Assembly (NCBI GenBank): GCA_022791455.1
Contig: JAAVZC010000014.1
Location: 124,001-188,000 of the forward strand
Direction of reading: 5' to 3'
DNA: 64,000 nucleotides
From: Eggerthellaceae bacterium
Lineage (GTDB): Bacteria > Actinomycetota > Coriobacteriia > Coriobacteriales > Eggerthellaceae
The notes beneath the pieces were generated by a model, which had not been told where the DNA came from, made no database searches, and worked only from the letters and a program-made list of their open reading frames with translations. A program made the translations under genes and the position numbers. Positions 33,987 to 41,615 of this stretch are shown here, in pieces. Positions within the stretch are counted from its first letter, which is position 1, and each line of letters starts with the position of its first letter.

Positions 33987-34811
33987 ATGTTCGGATACGT
34001 TGTCGCCAGCCTTTCCGCGCTTTCCGATGAAGAGAAGGCGCGCTACCAGGCCGTTTACTGCGGGCTGTGCCACGAGCTGCGCGATCGCTACAACCAGGTG
34101 AGCCGCTTGACCCTCACCTACGACCTCACCTTCTACATCTTGCTGGCGAACTCGCTAAACGAGCCGCTGGAGGCCACGGGCGAGAACCACTGCGTCATGC
34201 ATCCCGGCGGGGGCCGCACTTTCGCCCGCAGCCGCTGGAGCGAGTACGCCGCCGACCTCACGGTGGCGCTGGCCTACCACAAGTGCCTGGACGACATCGC
34301 CGACGACCACAGCCTGAAGGCCCGCGCTAGCGCAGCGGTGCTGAAGGGCGCCTACCACCAGGCCCAAGCGCGCATTCCCGACGAGTGCGCCGCCATCGAG
34401 GCAGCCATGGCCCGCATCTCCCAGCTGGAAGCCGGTGGCGCCGACACGCCCCCGGACGCCGCCGCCCACGAGTTCGGCCAGCTGCTGGGCCAGCTGTTCG
34501 CCGCGGGCCAGGGCTTCTGGGAAGAGGACATGCGACAGCTGGGCTATCACCTGGGCCGCTTTGTTTACCTTATGGATGCAGCTGTGGACTACGCCGACGA
34601 TGCCGCGTCGGGCAGCTACAATCCGTTAGTATATTCAGAATTCGAGCCGCAAGAGATGCGCACGCTTCTGGCAGGCATTGCCGGTCAAGCCGCCCGCGTT
34701 TTCGAGCGACTCCCCCTCGAACAGGACGTTCACCTCATGCAAAGCGTCCTGTACTCCGGGGTTTGGCAGCAATTCAACAAACTCTACGCCCCGAAAGAGA
34801 GCCATGACTGA
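33987..34811 (+). CDS. DUF5685 family protein
   Basis: A 274-residue mostly helical protein beginning MFGYVVASLSALSDEEKARYQAVYCGLCHELRDRYNQ. The conserved N-terminal CGLCHEL (Cys25, Cys28) and the helices LTYDLTFYILLANSL and LGYHLGRFVYLMDAAVDYADD are family features. The aspartate-rich LDDIADDHSLKAR and DAAVDYADD stretches recall isoprenoid-synthase-like helical folds, but this is only a resemblance. It overlaps the following J-domain gene by eight bases, implying translational coupling. Confidence 0.78.
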   Translation: MFGYVVASLSALSDEEKARYQAVYCGLCHELRDRYNQVSRLTLTYDLTFYILLANSLNEPLEATGENHCVMHPGGGRTFARSRWSEYAADLTVALAYHKCLDDIADDHSLKARASAAVLKGAYHQAQARIPDECAAIEAAMARISQLEAGGADTPPDAAAHEFGQLLGQLFAAGQGFWEEDMRQLGYHLGRFVYLMDAAVDYADDAASGSYNPLVYSEFEPQEMRTLLAGIAGQAARVFERLPLEQDVHLMQSVLYSGVWQQFNKLYAPKESHD

Positions 34812-35577
34812 AGACCCCTATGAAATACTCGGCGTGAGCAAAGATGCCTCGGAAGAGGAGATCAAGAAGGCCTACCGGCGCAAGGCGCGGGAGAATCATC
34901 CGGACCTGAACCCGGACGATCCCACCGCGGCCGAGCGCATGAACAAGGTGAACGAGGCCTACGACCGCATCACCAACCCGGAGAAGTACGCGCGGGAAGA
35001 CGCCCGCCGCCGCGGCTACGGCGCCCCCTATACGCCCGGCTACGGCAACCCTTACGGCGGCGGCCAGCCCGGTTCCGGCAATCCGTACGGGAGTCCTTAC
35101 GGCAACCCATACGGCAGCGGTCCTCAATATGTGTATGTGAACTGGGAAGACATCTTCGGTGGAGCGGCCGCGCAGGCACCGACGGTCATTCATCCGGAAG
35201 TGTCCGCCACCGACTCGGCCGAGGTGCGCTCCGCCATTTCCTACATCAACAACCGGAACTACCGCGCCGCCGTGAGCATTTTGGACGCGCTGTCCGCCAG
35301 CGAGCGCAACGCCCGCTGGTATTATCTGAGCGCCATCGCCAACCACGGCGCCGGCAACAGCGCGGCGGCCTTGGAGCGCATTCGCCGCGCCCGCAAGATG
35401 GATCCGCAGAACGCCGACTACGCTGCCGCCGAGCGCACCTTCGCCCGCGGCGCCCAGACCTACCAACAACAAGGCGAGACCCGCGGCTTCTCCATGGGCG
35501 GCATCGACCCCGCCACGCTGTGCTGCTGTTGTCTCTGCGGCCCCAGCCTCTGCCAACCATTCTTGTTCTGCTTGTAG
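34804..35577 (+). CDS. J-domain protein with cysteine-rich C-terminus
   Basis: A 257-residue protein. Residues 4-65 form a J domain (DPYEILGVSKDASEEEIKKAYRRKARENHPDLNP with the HPD triad at 32-34), which stimulates Hsp70 ATPase. Then come a Gly/Tyr/Pro-rich linker built of NPYG repeats and a TPR-like helical region (AISYINNRNYRAAVSILDALSASERNARWYYLSAIANHGAGN). The last 19 residues contain seven cysteines (CCCCLCG...C...C). It lacks the DnaJ zinc domain, so it is a class III co-chaperone. It is coupled to the DUF5685 and zinc-ribbon genes. Confidence 0.85.
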   Translation: MTEDPYEILGVSKDASEEEIKKAYRRKARENHPDLNPDDPTAAERMNKVNEAYDRITNPEKYAREDARRRGYGAPYTPGYGNPYGGGQPGSGNPYGSPYGNPYGSGPQYVYVNWEDIFGGAAAQAPTVIHPEVSATDSAEVRSAISYINNRNYRAAVSILDALSASERNARWYYLSAIANHGAGNSAAALERIRRARKMDPQNADYAAAERTFARGAQTYQQQGETRGFSMGGIDPATLCCCCLCGPSLCQPFLFCL

Positions 35578-35595
35578 CAAGAAGGGGAATGCACG

Positions 35596-35621
35596 AAAAC
35601 GGGGGCCGAAGCCCCCGTTTT
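35596..35621. terminator. bidirectional Rho-independent terminator
   Basis: AAAACGGGGGC-CGAA-GCCCCCGTTTT, a perfect hairpin with A and T runs, between the convergent J-domain and MscS genes. Confidence 0.9.
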
Positions 35622-35653
35622 GCTTAGAACCTCCGATAGCCGCCTCGCAGCGG

Positions 35654-36799
35654 CTACTTCGCGTCCTCGTCTTTCTTGTGGGTACGGTTTTTGCGGGCGA
35701 AGAGGCTGCGTAGGACGTGATGCTGCGAGCGATGCTTTCGTGCGGCCTTGGCGAATTTCTCGGCCTTCTTGGCCTTGCGGGCCTTGGCGGGTTTCTTCGG
35801 CTTCGCGGACTTCTCCCCTGCATCCGGCGCCTCTGGTTGCGCGCCCGTCCCTTCCGTCTTCGCGGCGTCCGCCTTTACCGGCTCCATTTTGCCCGTCGTT
35901 TCCAGTAGCGCCGCCGAGGCCAATTCCTCGTGTACCGCCTTCAGCGCCTTAGGCGCGGGCTCGTCGGAAGCTTCCGCCTTTTTGGTTTCTGCCGCATCCA
36001 TCATCTGCTCGATGGGGTGGGCGTGGGCGTAAGGGGCAATGGCGCGAATGGCGGCGTCCTTCGCGTCGTCGATGCGGGCGGAGTCGGAAATGGTGAAGAA
36101 CAGATCGCCCACGTAGCCGTACTCGTTCACCGCTGTGAACTGCAGCTGCGGGCCCTTCTTGATCTTCGACACGCGGCTGACCGCCTTCGCCGCGGCGTCC
36201 TCCATGTGATGGGCCACCCAGGAGAGCCGCTCCTCGTTGTAGGTGACCACCACGGGCACGTTCACCTCGGTGATGGGGTCCAGGTGGATGATGGCGTTGC
36301 TGTTCAGCATGGAATTCGGAATGACAATGCGGTCGCCGTCGCTGTCCACCAGGTGTGTGTAGCGCAGCGTGACGTCGGTGACGCGGCCGGTGATGCCCGT
36401 TAGCGTGCCCAGCCGGATGTTGTCCCCCGGCTTCACAATGCGGGCCACGCTCACCTGGAAACCGCCGATGAGATTCGACACCGTGTCCTGCATGCCCAGC
36501 GAAACCGCGATGCCGCCAACGCCCAAGGCCGCGATGATGGCACTCACGTCAACGTTGAAGCAGATGGACAGGATGCAGCTGATGCCGATGATCCACACAA
36601 AAGCGCGAATGAGGTTCACGAAGATGGAGCTGGACGGCAGCAGAGTGGTCTTATTCAACAGCTTGCGCGTAGCCACTACCAGAATGCGGCAAATGACGAT
36701 GGTGATAGCCAGAATAACCAGCACGCCAACCGCCGTGCCGAACCAGTCGGACCGCACGAACTTCTCGAATATGTTGAACTCTTGCTCCATGGCTTTCAT
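35654..36799 (-). CDS. MscS family mechanosensitive channel
   Basis: A 381-residue channel that opens under membrane tension. Three hydrophobic segments are followed by the pore and beta domain: AIIAALGVGGIAVSLGMQDTVSNLIGGFQVSVARIVKPGDNIRLGTLTGITGRVTDVTLRYTHL, with IVIPNSMLNSNAIIHLDP. This is the MscS signature. Beyond the alpha/beta cage it has an additional tail of about 110 residues, rich in Ala, Lys and Pro, ending strongly basic (KKPAKARKAKKAEKFAKAARKHRSQHH), which is not common to the family and may bind nucleic acid or lipid. Confidence 0.9.
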   Translation of the reverse strand: MKAMEQEFNIFEKFVRSDWFGTAVGVLVILAITIVICRILVVATRKLLNKTTLLPSSSIFVNLIRAFVWIIGISCILSICFNVDVSAIIAALGVGGIAVSLGMQDTVSNLIGGFQVSVARIVKPGDNIRLGTLTGITGRVTDVTLRYTHLVDSDGDRIVIPNSMLNSNAIIHLDPITEVNVPVVVTYNEERLSWVAHHMEDAAAKAVSRVSKIKKGPQLQFTAVNEYGYVGDLFFTISDSARIDDAKDAAIRAIAPYAHAHPIEQMMDAAETKKAEASDEPAPKALKAVHEELASAALLETTGKMEPVKADAAKTEGTGAQPEAPDAGEKSAKPKKPAKARKAKKAEKFAKAARKHRSQHHVLRSLFARKNRTHKKDEDAK

Positions 36800-36943
36800 T
36801 ATAGCGAGCCGCCTTCAGGGGAAGCGCCCCGTTTTCACACCGACAACAGTTCGCTGGCAAATGCGCACGTTGGCGGCGCGGCGGCCGGGTTGGCGGCATC
36901 ATGGGTCCATCGAACAGCGAAGCACGCAGCGAGAGGAGACCCC

Positions 36944-37279
36944 ATGAGCAAGACAGAAGAGAATTTCGCGAAACGCGACCCGTTGGCGGCCGAGGAGCCA
37001 GACGTGCTGGAGTCCTCCGCGAGCGACCCGGAGTTCCCCGCCATGCAAGAATTCGAAGTGGATCGCGGCGGCCCGAAAGGCTCCACACGCAAGCATCCGG
37101 GGCTTTTGTGGGTGGTCATCGCGCTCGTGGCCATTGCGGCACTCTGCGCAGCGTTCGCCGCCGCCGGCGATTGGTTCACGCCCAACCAAGCGGAAAAGGC
37201 GGCCCAGACCGAATTCGAGGAGCAAACGGTTCCCGAAGACCTGGGTGCCAACGAAGACCCCGAGGCTATGGCGAAGTAA
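36944..37279 (+). CDS. single-pass membrane protein, unknown
   Basis: A 111-residue protein with an acidic N-terminal half, one transmembrane segment (LLWVVIALVAIAALCAAFAAAG, about 53-74) and an acidic C-terminal tail. GAGAGGAG precedes the ATG. No recognised domain. It is divergent from the MscS gene and followed by palindromic repeats. Confidence 0.65.
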   Translation: MSKTEENFAKRDPLAAEEPDVLESSASDPEFPAMQEFEVDRGGPKGSTRKHPGLLWVVIALVAIAALCAAFAAAGDWFTPNQAEKAAQTEFEEQTVPEDLGANEDPEAMAK

Positions 37280-37291
37280 TCCCACCGCCTT

Positions 37292-37530
37292 CGCACGGTT
37301 TCGTGCCATTCGGTGGCTTTTTGTGCCAGGCTCTGACCTGCGATGTTGGAAGTAATACCAGGTCAAATAGGCAGTTTTTCATGTCAGGAAAACGCGCCGA
37401 ATGGTAGCCGCTCTGCCATTCGGCGCGTTTTCTTGCCAGCCTCTGGCCTGCGGTGATGCGAGTATCACCAGCTCAAATGGGGATTTTTTCATGTCACAAA
37501 ACGACGCCGAATGGCACGACCACTACCATT
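37292..37530. repeat. two tandem palindromic elements related to that at 5.7 kb
   Basis: Unit 1 (about 37303-37405) contains TGCCATTCGG, TGACCTG...CAGGTCA and CGCCGAATGG. Unit 2 (about 37411-37516) contains TGCCATTCGGCGCG, CTGGCCTGCGGTGATGCGAG, ATCACCAGCTCA and GCCGAATGGCA. Outer arms pair in each unit. The 3' end runs into the last codons of nrdG. Confidence 0.75.
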
Positions 37531-38080
37531 CGAGGGGCATTTCCACCTCGAACGAGGGGGGCTGCCAGGCCACCACTTCCCCGGCAGCCAGGCTGGCGGG
37601 CACATCTATCAGCCGCTGATTAGCGGAGCCGCGGTACAGCAGCCCGAGCGACTTCTTGTCCTTCTCGAAGCGACCATCCACCAGCACGTCCAGCTGCGCC
37701 AGCAGCTCCCCCACCGCCGGCCGCTCGGCCGTCAGCGCCTGCAGCTGCTCGAAGGTGTAACCGGAATAGGACCACAGGTTGTAGCCCTCTTCCCGAAGTT
37801 GCGCCGCCAACGCCGCCAGCGCTTCCGGCTGCTCGAAGGGCTCGCCACCGGAAAGGGTCACGGAGCGCACCAGCCCGTTCCCGTGAATCTGATCCAGAAT
37901 CTGCTGCAGCGTCATTTCCGTGCCGCCCTCGTCCGGCCAGCTCTTCGCGTTGTGGCACCCTTCGCAATGATGCGAGCACCCTTGCACAAATAGCGCATAG
38001 CGCAGCCCCGGCCCGTCCACAATGGAGTCCTGGGCCGTTCCGAACACGCGCACAATCATCTGGCTCTGATCTTCAGTCAT
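37523..38080 (-). CDS. nrdG: anaerobic ribonucleotide reductase activating protein
   Basis: A 185-residue radical SAM enzyme that installs the glycyl radical on NrdD. The cluster motif GCSHHCEGCHN (Cys35, Cys39, Cys42) and SVTLSGGEPFEQPEALAALAAQL (GGEP, SAM-binding) are intact, and VDGRFEKDKKSLGLLYRGSANQRLIDV is the family C-terminal signature. The final LEW and stop lie inside a palindromic repeat arm (GAATGGTAG). A Cro/CI gene of opposite orientation separates it from nrdD, so it needs its own promoter. Confidence 0.95.
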   Translation of the reverse strand: MTEDQSQMIVRVFGTAQDSIVDGPGLRYALFVQGCSHHCEGCHNAKSWPDEGGTEMTLQQILDQIHGNGLVRSVTLSGGEPFEQPEALAALAAQLREEGYNLWSYSGYTFEQLQALTAERPAVGELLAQLDVLVDGRFEKDKKSLGLLYRGSANQRLIDVPASLAAGEVVAWQPPSFEVEMPLEW

Positions 38081-38210
38081 GGCAATCCCAAATTTCCGTA
38101 AGGTTTACAGCCCACCTATTGTAAGGCCAACCATCGCCCCCGCCCCCAACCGCCAAAAAATCCACGCGCGCGCCATCCCCCTCCCCCGTTTTCTTCGGCC
38201 GTTATCAATC

Positions 38211-38257
38211 GTTGCTTGAAGCAACGGGCGGTTGACCCTATCATGAAGTTCACTTCA
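38211..38257. promoter_or_regulatory. two palindromes in front of the Cro/CI-type regulator
   Basis: GTTGCTTGAAGCAAC (38211-38225) and TGAAGTTCACTTCA (38244-38257) are perfect palindromes about 33 bases apart, 64-110 bases before the regulator ATG and also upstream of divergent nrdG. They are candidate autoregulatory operators. Confidence 0.5.
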
Positions 38258-38320
38258 GGCAAGCAATTGACCTGCGAAAACTTCCGCAACCCTGCGCCCG
38301 ACCGCAACGAAGGAGAACTC

Positions 38321-38692
38321 ATGATTGGCGACAACATCCGAGCCCTGCGCGAAGACGCCGGCCTCTCCCAAACCCAACTCGCCGAGAAACTTCACGTCGT
38401 GCGCCAAACCGTCTCGAAGTGGGAACAAGGTAAGTCAGTCCCCGACGCCCAGATGTGCAAGGCCATCGCGAATGCCCTCTCCATCCCCGTGGCAGATCTC
38501 TTCTCGGAAAAAGAGACTGCCCGAGATCATGACGACATGATCATTCAGCTAGGACTCATCAACGAGAAGCTGCAGCAGCAAAACGAGAGCCGATCCGCTT
38601 GGGAAGGAGTCATTTCCCGAACTATCGCCGTTTTTCTCTCGATGCCTCTCGTGGCTTGGCTTCTCGCTGCGTTCACTTCGTGCACTCAGTAG
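38321..38692 (+). CDS. Cro/CI-family regulator with C-terminal membrane segment
   Basis: A 123-residue protein. Residues 4-60 are an HTH_3 domain (IRALREDAGLSQTQLAEKLHVVRQTVSKWEQGKSVPDAQMCKAIANALSIPVADLFSE). A short coiled stretch and a hydrophobic C-terminus (TIAVFLSMPLVAWLLAAFTS) follow, so it may be membrane-tethered. AGGAGA lies seven bases before the ATG. It sits between nrdD and nrdG on the opposite strand, and its neighbours suggest control of anaerobic nucleotide metabolism, although that is only positional. Confidence 0.85.
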   Translation: MIGDNIRALREDAGLSQTQLAEKLHVVRQTVSKWEQGKSVPDAQMCKAIANALSIPVADLFSEKETARDHDDMIIQLGLINEKLQQQNESRSAWEGVISRTIAVFLSMPLVAWLLAAFTSCTQ

Positions 38693-38720
38693 CCGCGCAC
38701 GAAAGCCGTGCGCTACATGC

Positions 38721-38753
38721 AAAAAGAGAGCCGCTCGGGGGCGGCTCTCTTGA
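38721..38753. terminator. bidirectional terminator between Cro/CI gene and nrdD
   Basis: AAGAGAGCCGC pairs with GCGGCTCTCTT in the 85-base gap between convergent genes; A- and T-rich flanks. Confidence 0.8.
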
Positions 38754-38777
38754 TGGTTGGTGGTTGCTGACCGGCGG

Positions 38778-41120
38778 CTACTCGGCGGGGGTGATGTCGT
38801 GCTTTACTCGGTCGGCTTCTTCGGCGCGCTTGGCGTCGTTGAAGCGGTCGAGGGTGCCTACCAGGTAGCCAGTGATGCGGCGGATGCGCTCGAAGGGCTG
38901 GTTATGGGCGTCCTCGGAGCGACCGCACTTGGGGCACACGTCCTCGATGATGCCGTTGTAGCCGCAGACCGGGTCGCGGTCCACCGGGTGGTTCACGGAG
39001 CCGTAGCCCATGCCGCAGTCCTTCATGTAGCGGATAACCGCCTCGAAGGCCTCCAAGTTCTCCGTCGGGTCGCCGTCCAGCTCGATGTAGCTGATGTGAC
39101 CGCCGTTGGTGAGGGCATGGTAGGGCGCCTCGGTGGCCACCTTGTCGAAGGCGGAGATGTTGTAGTACACCGGCACGTGGAAGCCGTTGGTGTAGTAGTC
39201 GCGATCGGTCACGCCGGGGATGGAGCCGTAACGGGCGCGGTCCATGCGCACAAAGCGGCCAGACAGGCCCTCGGCGGGCGTAGCAATGAGGGTGTAGTTC
39301 ATGCCGCGCTCGCGGGAGACGCGGTCGCAGTAGCTGCGCATGTGGCCCACAATCTCCAGGCCCAGGCGCTGCGCCTCGGCGCTCTCGCCGTGATGCTTGC
39401 CGGTGAGGGCCACCAGGCACTCCGCCAGGCCGATGAAACCAGTGGTCAGCGTGCCGTTCTTCAGCACTTCACGCTGCTCGTCGGTGTTCTTCAGGTTCTC
39501 GGAGCCAATCCACACGCCCTGGCCCATGAGGAACGGAGCATTGTACACCTTCTTGCGCGCCTGAATCTCGAAGCGCTCGTCCAGCTGACCGGTCACCAGC
39601 GCCAGCTTGGAATCAAGCAGGTCGAAGAACAGATCCAGGTCGCCCTTGGCGCGGATGGCCAGACGCGGCAGGTTGATGGAGGTGAAGGACAGGTTGCCGC
39701 GGCCAGGAGTGACTTCCTTGCTGGGGTCGAACACGTTGCCCATCACGCGGGTGCGGCAGCCCATGTAGGCGATCTCGGTCTCCGGGGTGCCCTTGTAGTA
39801 CTGGGCGTTGAACGGCGCGTCCAGGAAGCTGAAGTTGGGGAACAGGCGCTTGGCGGAGCAGCGCATGGCCAGCTTGAACAGGTCGTAGTTCGGATCCTCC
39901 GGGTTGTAGTTCACGCCTTCCTTCACGCGGAAAATCTGCACGGGGAAGATGGGGGTCTCGCCGCCGCCCAGGCCGCTTTCCGTGGCCAGCAGCATGTTCT
40001 TGATGACCATGCGGCCCTCGGAGGAGGTGTCCATGCCGTAGTTCACCGAGCTGAAGGGCGTCTGGGCGCCGGCGCGGGAGTGCATGGTGTTCAGGTTGTG
40101 CACCAGCGCCTCCATGGCCTGGAAGGTGGAGCGGTCGGTGTCGCGCTCGGCGTTCTTGTGGGTGTAGCGCAGGATGGTGTCGCACACGGCGTCCTCCACG
40201 CCCGCCTCCATGAGGCCCGCCTTCACGCAGTCGTCGAACTCGGGATCGCGGTCCAGGCAGGCGATGCGGCCGGTTTCCGCCTCTACGTCGGCCAGCAGCT
40301 TCTCGGTGAAGGAGCGCTCGTCGGCGATGTCGGTCAGCAGGTCGATGGCCTCGGCCAGGTGCTTCTTGAACAGGCGATGGTAGGTCTTGCGCACGCCCTC
40401 GGCCAGGCCGTAATCGAAGTCGCACACCGACTGGCCGCCGTGCTGGTCGTTCTGGTTGGACTGGATGGCGATGCAAGCGAGGGCCGCGTAGCTGGAGATG
40501 TCGTTGGGCTCGCGCAGCACGCCGTGGCCGGTGGAGAAGCCGCCCTTGAAGAGCTTGCGCAGCTCAATCTGGCAGCAGGTGGTGGTGAGGGTGTAGAAGT
40601 CCATGTCGTGGATGTGGATGTCGCCTTCGCGATGGGCGCGGGCGTACTTCGGGTCGATCACGCACATCTCGTAGAACTGCTTGGCGGATTCCGAGCCGTA
40701 CTTGAGCATGGTGCCCATGGCGGTGTCGGCGTCGATGTTGGCGTTCTCGCGCTTCATGTCGGAGTCGGCCGCCTTGGAGAAGGTGATGTCCTTCAGCGTC
40801 TTGATGAGGCGGGAGTTCACGTCGCGCACGCGGTTGCGCTCGGCGCGATAGAGGATGTAGGCCTTGGCGGTCTGCACGAAGCCGGCCTCGATGAGGGTCT
40901 CTTCCACCAGGTCCTGCACGCCCTCAACGGTGGGGATGCCCTCGATGGCGCCAGCGTTCAGCTTCTCCACCACGGTGCGGGCGATCTCCTCGGCGGTGGC
41001 GCGATCCTGCATAGCGGCACAGGCAGCGAACGCCTTCTCGACCGCATCCGTAATCTTCTCCGGATGGAAAGCCGTTGTGCGTCCGTCCCGTTTGATAATC
41101 ATCTCCACCATTGCCCGCAT
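38778..41120 (-). CDS. nrdD: anaerobic ribonucleoside-triphosphate reductase
   Basis: A 780-residue class III ribonucleotide reductase. The N-terminal ATP-cone (IIKRDGRTTAFHPEKITDAVEKAFAAC) gives allosteric control. The catalytic barrel contains HIHDMDFYTLTTTCCQIELRKLF, the C-terminal zinc site CGYNGIIEDVCPKCG is present and the glycyl-radical loop reads RRITGYLVGTLDRFNDAKRAE. The ATG at 41120 is preferred (GGAAGGAC upstream). It marks an obligate or frequent anaerobic lifestyle. NrdR-like and DnaA-like boxes lie upstream. Confidence 0.95.
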   Translation of the reverse strand: MRAMVEMIIKRDGRTTAFHPEKITDAVEKAFAACAAMQDRATAEEIARTVVEKLNAGAIEGIPTVEGVQDLVEETLIEAGFVQTAKAYILYRAERNRVRDVNSRLIKTLKDITFSKAADSDMKRENANIDADTAMGTMLKYGSESAKQFYEMCVIDPKYARAHREGDIHIHDMDFYTLTTTCCQIELRKLFKGGFSTGHGVLREPNDISSYAALACIAIQSNQNDQHGGQSVCDFDYGLAEGVRKTYHRLFKKHLAEAIDLLTDIADERSFTEKLLADVEAETGRIACLDRDPEFDDCVKAGLMEAGVEDAVCDTILRYTHKNAERDTDRSTFQAMEALVHNLNTMHSRAGAQTPFSSVNYGMDTSSEGRMVIKNMLLATESGLGGGETPIFPVQIFRVKEGVNYNPEDPNYDLFKLAMRCSAKRLFPNFSFLDAPFNAQYYKGTPETEIAYMGCRTRVMGNVFDPSKEVTPGRGNLSFTSINLPRLAIRAKGDLDLFFDLLDSKLALVTGQLDERFEIQARKKVYNAPFLMGQGVWIGSENLKNTDEQREVLKNGTLTTGFIGLAECLVALTGKHHGESAEAQRLGLEIVGHMRSYCDRVSRERGMNYTLIATPAEGLSGRFVRMDRARYGSIPGVTDRDYYTNGFHVPVYYNISAFDKVATEAPYHALTNGGHISYIELDGDPTENLEAFEAVIRYMKDCGMGYGSVNHPVDRDPVCGYNGIIEDVCPKCGRSEDAHNQPFERIRRITGYLVGTLDRFNDAKRAEEADRVKHDITPAE

Positions 41121-41275
41121 GTCCTTCCTCATAGCGCGTCTTACGTTAAAGAGGGGCGCGACCTATCCTTCAATCGCGCCCCAACATATATGGTCTTGAG
41201 CAAACATTTGAACTGACTTCCACCTTTACGGGTTTTATCAGTTCACACGGGAAACCTACGATTTTCACTCACAGG

Positions 41276-41307
41276 TTTTCCACAGAGAATATACCAACTT
41301 ATACACA
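41276..41307. promoter_or_regulatory. two DnaA-box-like sequences upstream of nrdD
   Basis: TTTTCCACA (41276-41284) and TTATACACA (41299-41307) both fit TTWTNCACA. They lie 155-190 bases before nrdD and could link dNTP supply to replication initiation as in E. coli nrdAB. They might also be chance matches in an AT-rich promoter. Confidence 0.45.
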
Positions 41308-41350
41308 ACATGTTGTGTTGGCCTCTCTGTTTTGCGCGTACATATAGTAC
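41303..41350. promoter_or_regulatory. pair of NrdR-like boxes upstream of nrdD
   Basis: ACACAACATGTTGTGT (41303-41318) is a perfect 16-bp palindrome close to the NrdR consensus acaCwAtATaTwGtgt. A second, weaker box with core TACATATAGT is at 41335-41350. The centre-to-centre distance of 32 bases is the usual spacing of paired NrdR boxes. Confidence 0.65.
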
Positions 41351-41430
41351 ATCACAGCCACACGAACACAAGGGAACAAATTGTGTTTTTCGGGAACGGA
41401 AAAGAACAGAAAAGATTTTGGTTTGCCGCA

Positions 41431-41473
41431 AGATCCTTCGACTCCGCGGCTGCGCCGCTCCGCTCAGGATGAC
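41431..41473 (-). repeat. CATCCTGAGCG repeat
   Basis: AGATCCTTCGACTCCGCGGC...CCGCTCAGGATGAC, a single copy reading leftward, at the distal edge of the nrdD promoter region. Confidence 0.8.
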
Positions 41474-41481
41474 AAGGGGTA

Positions 41482-41608
41482 GCGGCCGCGCCGGACGGAG
41501 GGTGGAGCGAGGTTAAGCCAAAGGAGGGAGGAGATCCACTCGGGCGAAGCCCGAGTTAGCTCCGACCGACGACGCATCGAGCGGAATCCCTCCGGCCGGC
41601 GCGGCCGC
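41482..41608. repeat. 127-bp palindromic element with 21-bp arms
   Basis: The 21-base arm starting GCGGCCGCGCCGG at 41482-41502 and its complement at 41588-41608 match at 20 of 21 positions. An inner perfect hairpin ACTCGGGC-GAA-GCCCGAGT is at 41538-41556. It ends eight bases from the helicase stop and may serve as its terminator or be a miniature mobile element. Confidence 0.7.
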
Positions 41609-41615
41609 GGACAGG

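Noticed and set aside
38757..41216. 819-codon open frame opposite nrdD
   Set aside because: Antisense to a complete NrdD with catalytic and glycyl-radical motifs.
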